A stretch of 64,000 bases of DNA from an uncultured Candidatus Melainabacteria bacterium (GTDB lineage Bacteria; Cyanobacteriota; Vampirovibrionia; Gastranaerophilales; Gastranaerophilaceae), in NCBI GenBank assembly GCA_934718275.1, contig CAKUZD010000003.1, positions 223,972 to 287,971 of the forward strand, in the 5' to 3' direction. Of this stretch, positions 61,611-64,000 are shown in pieces (the stretch's first letter is position 1; every line of letters starts with the position of its first letter). Under the pieces are notes generated by a model. The model ran no database searches, was not told the DNA's origin, and saw only the letters and a list, made by a program, of their open reading frames with translations. The translations under genes and the position numbers were made by a program.

Positions 61611-61779
61611 AAAATCCTACCAAGTCTTATTATCTATTGAACAACAACTTTTCGGACATGTCAAAAGGTTAAAGAAATTGTTACGTTTGATTTATTTCGT
61701 TCAAATAATCAGATATTTTCTTTTAATATACCAATACATACATGCTCTTTGTATTAATTTAAATACGTAAATAAAAATT

Positions 61780-61814
61780 TTGCTATATTTTTTAATTAAT
61801 GGTATTATTTATAT
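61780..61814 (+). promoter_or_regulatory. Complete promoter placed for a leaderless mRNA
   Basis: TTGCTA (61780-61785), 17 bases, TGG-TATTAT (TATTAT at 61803-61808), six bases, ATG at 61815. No Shine-Dalgarno. It has the same layout as the kinase gene promoter. Confidence 0.6.
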
Positions 61815-63680
61815 ATGCTAGATTTTAAAGAACAAAATGACAAGGAAAGAGCTTTTTTTGAGCAAGATTTTTCTGCAATAAATAAAATTTTACAACGCCT
61901 TAGAAGTTCTCTTATTTCCGGAGATAGTTTGAGTATAAAAGATTTAGATTTATCTAAAATTATAGATTTTGATAAGTCGAAAACTTTAGTTTACATTACT
62001 TTGTTTCAATCAGGACAAAAATTTATTCGTTATGGAAGTAAAAGACTAGATTTTGAAACTACACTAAATCGTAACATTGAAATGTTACGTAAAAATAAAA
62101 GATTTTCTGATTTTGACGTTAGTAATGATAATAAATGTAGAATAATGCTTGAGTATGTAATAGACAGGCATCCGGTAATCCCGTCACAGTTAAATTCAAC
62201 ACGATTTGATGATTCAAGGTTTGAAATTGGTATTAATGGTTTAGAGCTTAGAAAAGATGGTATTTCTTATTATTACATGCCTTCTGATGCAATAACTTTA
62301 AGTCACATGGGATTGCGTTCAGTTTTAGAAACTATTGTTAGAAAAACTCCTATTGCAAAATTATCAAACAGTCGTTCTAAAAGATTGGAAATACTTTCTC
62401 AATCTAAAGATTATGAATATTTTTTGTTTAGAAGCAGAGCATTTATTACATACAAAAAAAATTGTATTCCTTTATATCGTGGGAATGTTCAATATAAAGA
62501 GTTTAGTTATGATACTTTGTATCACCAAATTATAAAATCTGCTGATTGGCTACTTGCTAACATGTACGAAGATGGGCGTTTTTTATATTATTATGATTGT
62601 TGCGATGATACGTATAAGGATCACGAACATCCAAACAGGCCTGAAAATAATTTATATTACAATGATTTACGTCATTGTGGTGGTATTATTGCCTTAATTA
62701 GAGCTTTTGAATTAACATCTGATGATAAATATATTAAGGCTGCTAAAAAAGCTGTAGAGTGGAGTATTTCTATTTCTAAATCACACGATACACAATGGGG
62801 GAAAGCTTATTATGCGTTTTATAACAAGAAAGCAAAGCTAGGTGGAACCGGAGTTTTGTTAGTAGCAATGATGCAATACCGTTCATTTACCGGTGATAAA
62901 TCTTATGATGAATACATTAAAGGTTATACTCGTCACATAATGAGCAGAGTTTATGAAAATGGGGAAATTCTTGGCTATTATATTCACCCGCAGTTCCAAA
63001 ACGGGCAACCTCTAATCAATATGACAGATGAAGAAAGAAAAGCTACTTTTTCTTTTTATTATCCCGGTGAGGCACTGTTAGGATTAGCTTTATTTGCAAA
63101 TAATTTTCTTGATGATGAGGTTTTAGCAAAAGATGTGCGTAAAATTGGTAAAAAAGCGCTTGATTGGATTATTGATGAAAGGCCTCATATTTATGCGGAT
63201 TTATTTACAGCTTTACCGTCAGATGCTTGGTTGATGCAAGCGGTTGAGGAATGGGCTAAAAATAAAGAGTTTCAAAAACAAAATTATATAAATTTTGTCT
63301 TTACTGATGCTGCTACCATGGTTGAAAAAACATATAAGCGCGATGACTCTCCTTATATTGATTATGAGGGTGGATATTATTACGAATATGGAGACCATTA
63401 TTTCCCTGATGGAGCTCGTTCTGAAGGACTTGTTGCAGCTTATTATTTGGCAAAGTATTTAAATATGAGTACTTTAGCAGAAAAATTATTAAAAGCCTGT
63501 AAAAGAGTCGCGATGTGCCAATTCCATTTATTTAATGATGAAATAAATAATTATTCTCATAAAAATCCGGAACGCTCGCTTAATTCTATTCGATTTAAAG
63601 CAACTCGACAATGGGTTAGAGTTGATTCTATTCAGCACGTTTCATGTTTCTTTGCAAGATTATACAAAGCAGAAAACTAA
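61815..63680 (+). CDS. Alpha/alpha-barrel (six-hairpin-like) protein
   Basis: 621 residues. The C-terminal ~400 residues have the repeated helix pattern of alpha/alpha toroids (glycosidase, epimerase and lanthionine-cyclase folds): YYNDLRHCGGIIALIRAFELT, then KLGGTGVLLVAMMQYRSFTG, then FYYPGEALLGLALFANN, then DGARSEGLVAAYYLAKYL. A separate N-terminal domain of about 190 residues (VYITLFQSGQKFIRYGSKR; FEIGINGLELRKDGISYYYMP) precedes it. A strict catalytic pair cannot be assigned. No signal peptide is visible, so a cytosolic carbohydrate- or peptide-modifying enzyme is possible. It is divergent from smc. Confidence 0.72.
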   Translation: MLDFKEQNDKERAFFEQDFSAINKILQRLRSSLISGDSLSIKDLDLSKIIDFDKSKTLVYITLFQSGQKFIRYGSKRLDFETTLNRNIEMLRKNKRFSDFDVSNDNKCRIMLEYVIDRHPVIPSQLNSTRFDDSRFEIGINGLELRKDGISYYYMPSDAITLSHMGLRSVLETIVRKTPIAKLSNSRSKRLEILSQSKDYEYFLFRSRAFITYKKNCIPLYRGNVQYKEFSYDTLYHQIIKSADWLLANMYEDGRFLYYYDCCDDTYKDHEHPNRPENNLYYNDLRHCGGIIALIRAFELTSDDKYIKAAKKAVEWSISISKSHDTQWGKAYYAFYNKKAKLGGTGVLLVAMMQYRSFTGDKSYDEYIKGYTRHIMSRVYENGEILGYYIHPQFQNGQPLINMTDEERKATFSFYYPGEALLGLALFANNFLDDEVLAKDVRKIGKKALDWIIDERPHIYADLFTALPSDAWLMQAVEEWAKNKEFQKQNYINFVFTDAATMVEKTYKRDDSPYIDYEGGYYYEYGDHYFPDGARSEGLVAAYYLAKYLNMSTLAEKLLKACKRVAMCQFHLFNDEINNYSHKNPERSLNSIRFKATRQWVRVDSIQHVSCFFARLYKAEN

Positions 63681-63699
63681 AATTTCTCCATAATAAAAA

Positions 63700-63720
63700 A
63701 CGACTTTTGAAAAAAGTCGT
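63700..63720 (-). terminator. Terminator for the minus-strand gene at the window end
   Basis: ACGACTTTT (63700-63708) and AAAAGTCGT (63712-63720) form a 9-bp stem with 3-base loop; an A6 run to its left gives a U-tract on the minus strand. On the plus strand it may also close the barrel gene. Confidence 0.75.
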
Positions 63721-63754
63721 AAGTTAATTAAGGAAACAAAATATATTTTATTTG

Positions 63755-63868
63755 AAAAGTGAGACGTGAGAAGTTAAAAGCCCTTTACGCTCGCTTTTTC
63801 TCAGATATAAAATTTTAACTTTGTGCGAAGCACTGAAACGAACTTTTCCCGTTTCACTTCTCACTTGG
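63755..63868. repeat. Imperfect GTGA-rich inverted repeat in the 3' region of the paralog gene
   Basis: AAGTGAGACGTGAGAAGT (about 63757-63774) faces ACTTCTCACTT (63857-63867) and its surroundings; the unit resembles the GTGAATGGTGA stem at 16911. The centre has CTCGC and GCGAAGC palindromic pieces. Confidence 0.45.
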
Positions 63869-63874
63869 CTAGCC

Positions 63875-64000
63875 CTAGCCGAAAGTCTTGAAAGTAGATT
63901 CGGTGTTCTTTTCAATAACCTTTGTTACAGCATCCATTTCAGTTTGTATTGCATCTTGTTCAGTGTCTAATTGTTTCAAACGTAACTCAAGGTTTTTATC
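63875..64000 (-). CDS. Second copy of the MAASQARFLGL family (C-terminal part only)
   Basis: Minus strand, 41 residues plus TAG stop at 63875-63877, continuing beyond the window. The visible part is DKNLELRLKQLDTEQ, then DAIQTEMDAVTKVIEKNTE and STFKTFG, differing from the gene at 45655 at only a few positions. So it is a paralog 17 kb away, on the same strand. The downstream hairpin and AAGGAAACAAAATATA motif are also shared with that gene. Confidence 0.85.
   Translation of the reverse strand, partial: DKNLELRLKQLDTEQDAIQTEMDAVTKVIEKNTESTFKTFG

Noticed and set aside
1..64000. CRISPR array, prophage, insertion sequence, rRNA or tRNA genes
   Set aside because: I found no regularly spaced repeats, integrase, transposase, capsid genes or tRNA T-arm sequences in the gaps; weak or split tRNAs cannot be excluded by eye.

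Overview
The window is about 30 percent GC and carries housekeeping and lineage-specific genes, with no phage, transposase, CRISPR array, rRNA or recognisable tRNA. The best reading is a non-photosynthetic relative of cyanobacteria, that is a gut-type Melainabacterium (Vampirovibrionia, Gastranaerophilales). This is inference. It rests on the F-type ATP synthase genes lying in the cyanobacterial order (a, c, b', b, delta, alpha, gamma, with beta and epsilon absent), an anaerobe-like set of enzymes (sodium-pumping decarboxylase, acyl-CoA dehydratase activase relative, NIF-type Fe-S assembly), and many proteins without a recognisable family.

Layout. 1-4.5 kb: a truncated coiled-coil gene, a secreted repeat protein, nifS-nifU and an LD-carboxypeptidase. 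4.5-12.6 kb: dnaX, ribD, a UPF0173 hydrolase, a glycine-zipper coiled-coil protein, a glutathione-synthetase-like ATP-grasp enzyme, a kinase-like protein and tsaD. 12.6-23.8 kb: obg-yjbQ, a prepilin gene broken at a G10 tract, gpmI, a SNF2 helicase, rpsU, an activase-related gene, and rsmE-cca. 24.1-27.6 kb: two tandem large membrane paralogs of unknown function. 27.6-33.7 kb: a second prepilin, a small HTH regulator and the atp operon. 34-39 kb: unknown gene, HTH regulator, then birA-oadG-oadA-oadB. 39-45 kb: unknown gene, a PurN-like protein with a Cys-rich tail, glgC, a pair of membrane proteins, an ECF sigma/anti-sigma pair and a leuC-like dehydratase. 45.6-50.8 kb: a lineage-specific protein whose paralog is cut by the window end, an isopropylmalate/homocitrate synthase, a TPR protein and a small CxxCxxC protein. 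50.8-63.7 kb: membrane protein plus histidine kinase, ybaK, an FAD oxidoreductase, a matrixin-TPR protease downstream of smc-scpA-scpB, and an alpha/alpha-barrel protein.

How the genes fit together. birA sits next to the biotin-carrying subunit it would modify in the decarboxylase that exports sodium. The ATP synthase c ring looks proton-type, so a separate Na+/H+ link is expected. smc, scpA and scpB give a complete condensin. nifS and nifU are a complete Fe-S assembly pair and can serve the LeuC-type dehydratase.

The most unusual signals are: (1) a G10 homopolymer that puts a prepilin out of frame, a classic phase-variation layout; (2) six genes with a -10 hexamer exactly six bases before the ATG and no Shine-Dalgarno, implying leaderless mRNAs; (3) lineage-specific membrane protein pairs with a short N-terminal F-x-G motif; (4) a PurN-like enzyme with Ser in place of the catalytic Asn and a CxxCxxCH tail; (5) an in-frame A AAA AAG heptamer in dnaX followed after one codon by a -1-frame stop. 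Several gene starts below were moved from the longest possible reading frame because a clear ribosome binding site or -10 element decides the start.
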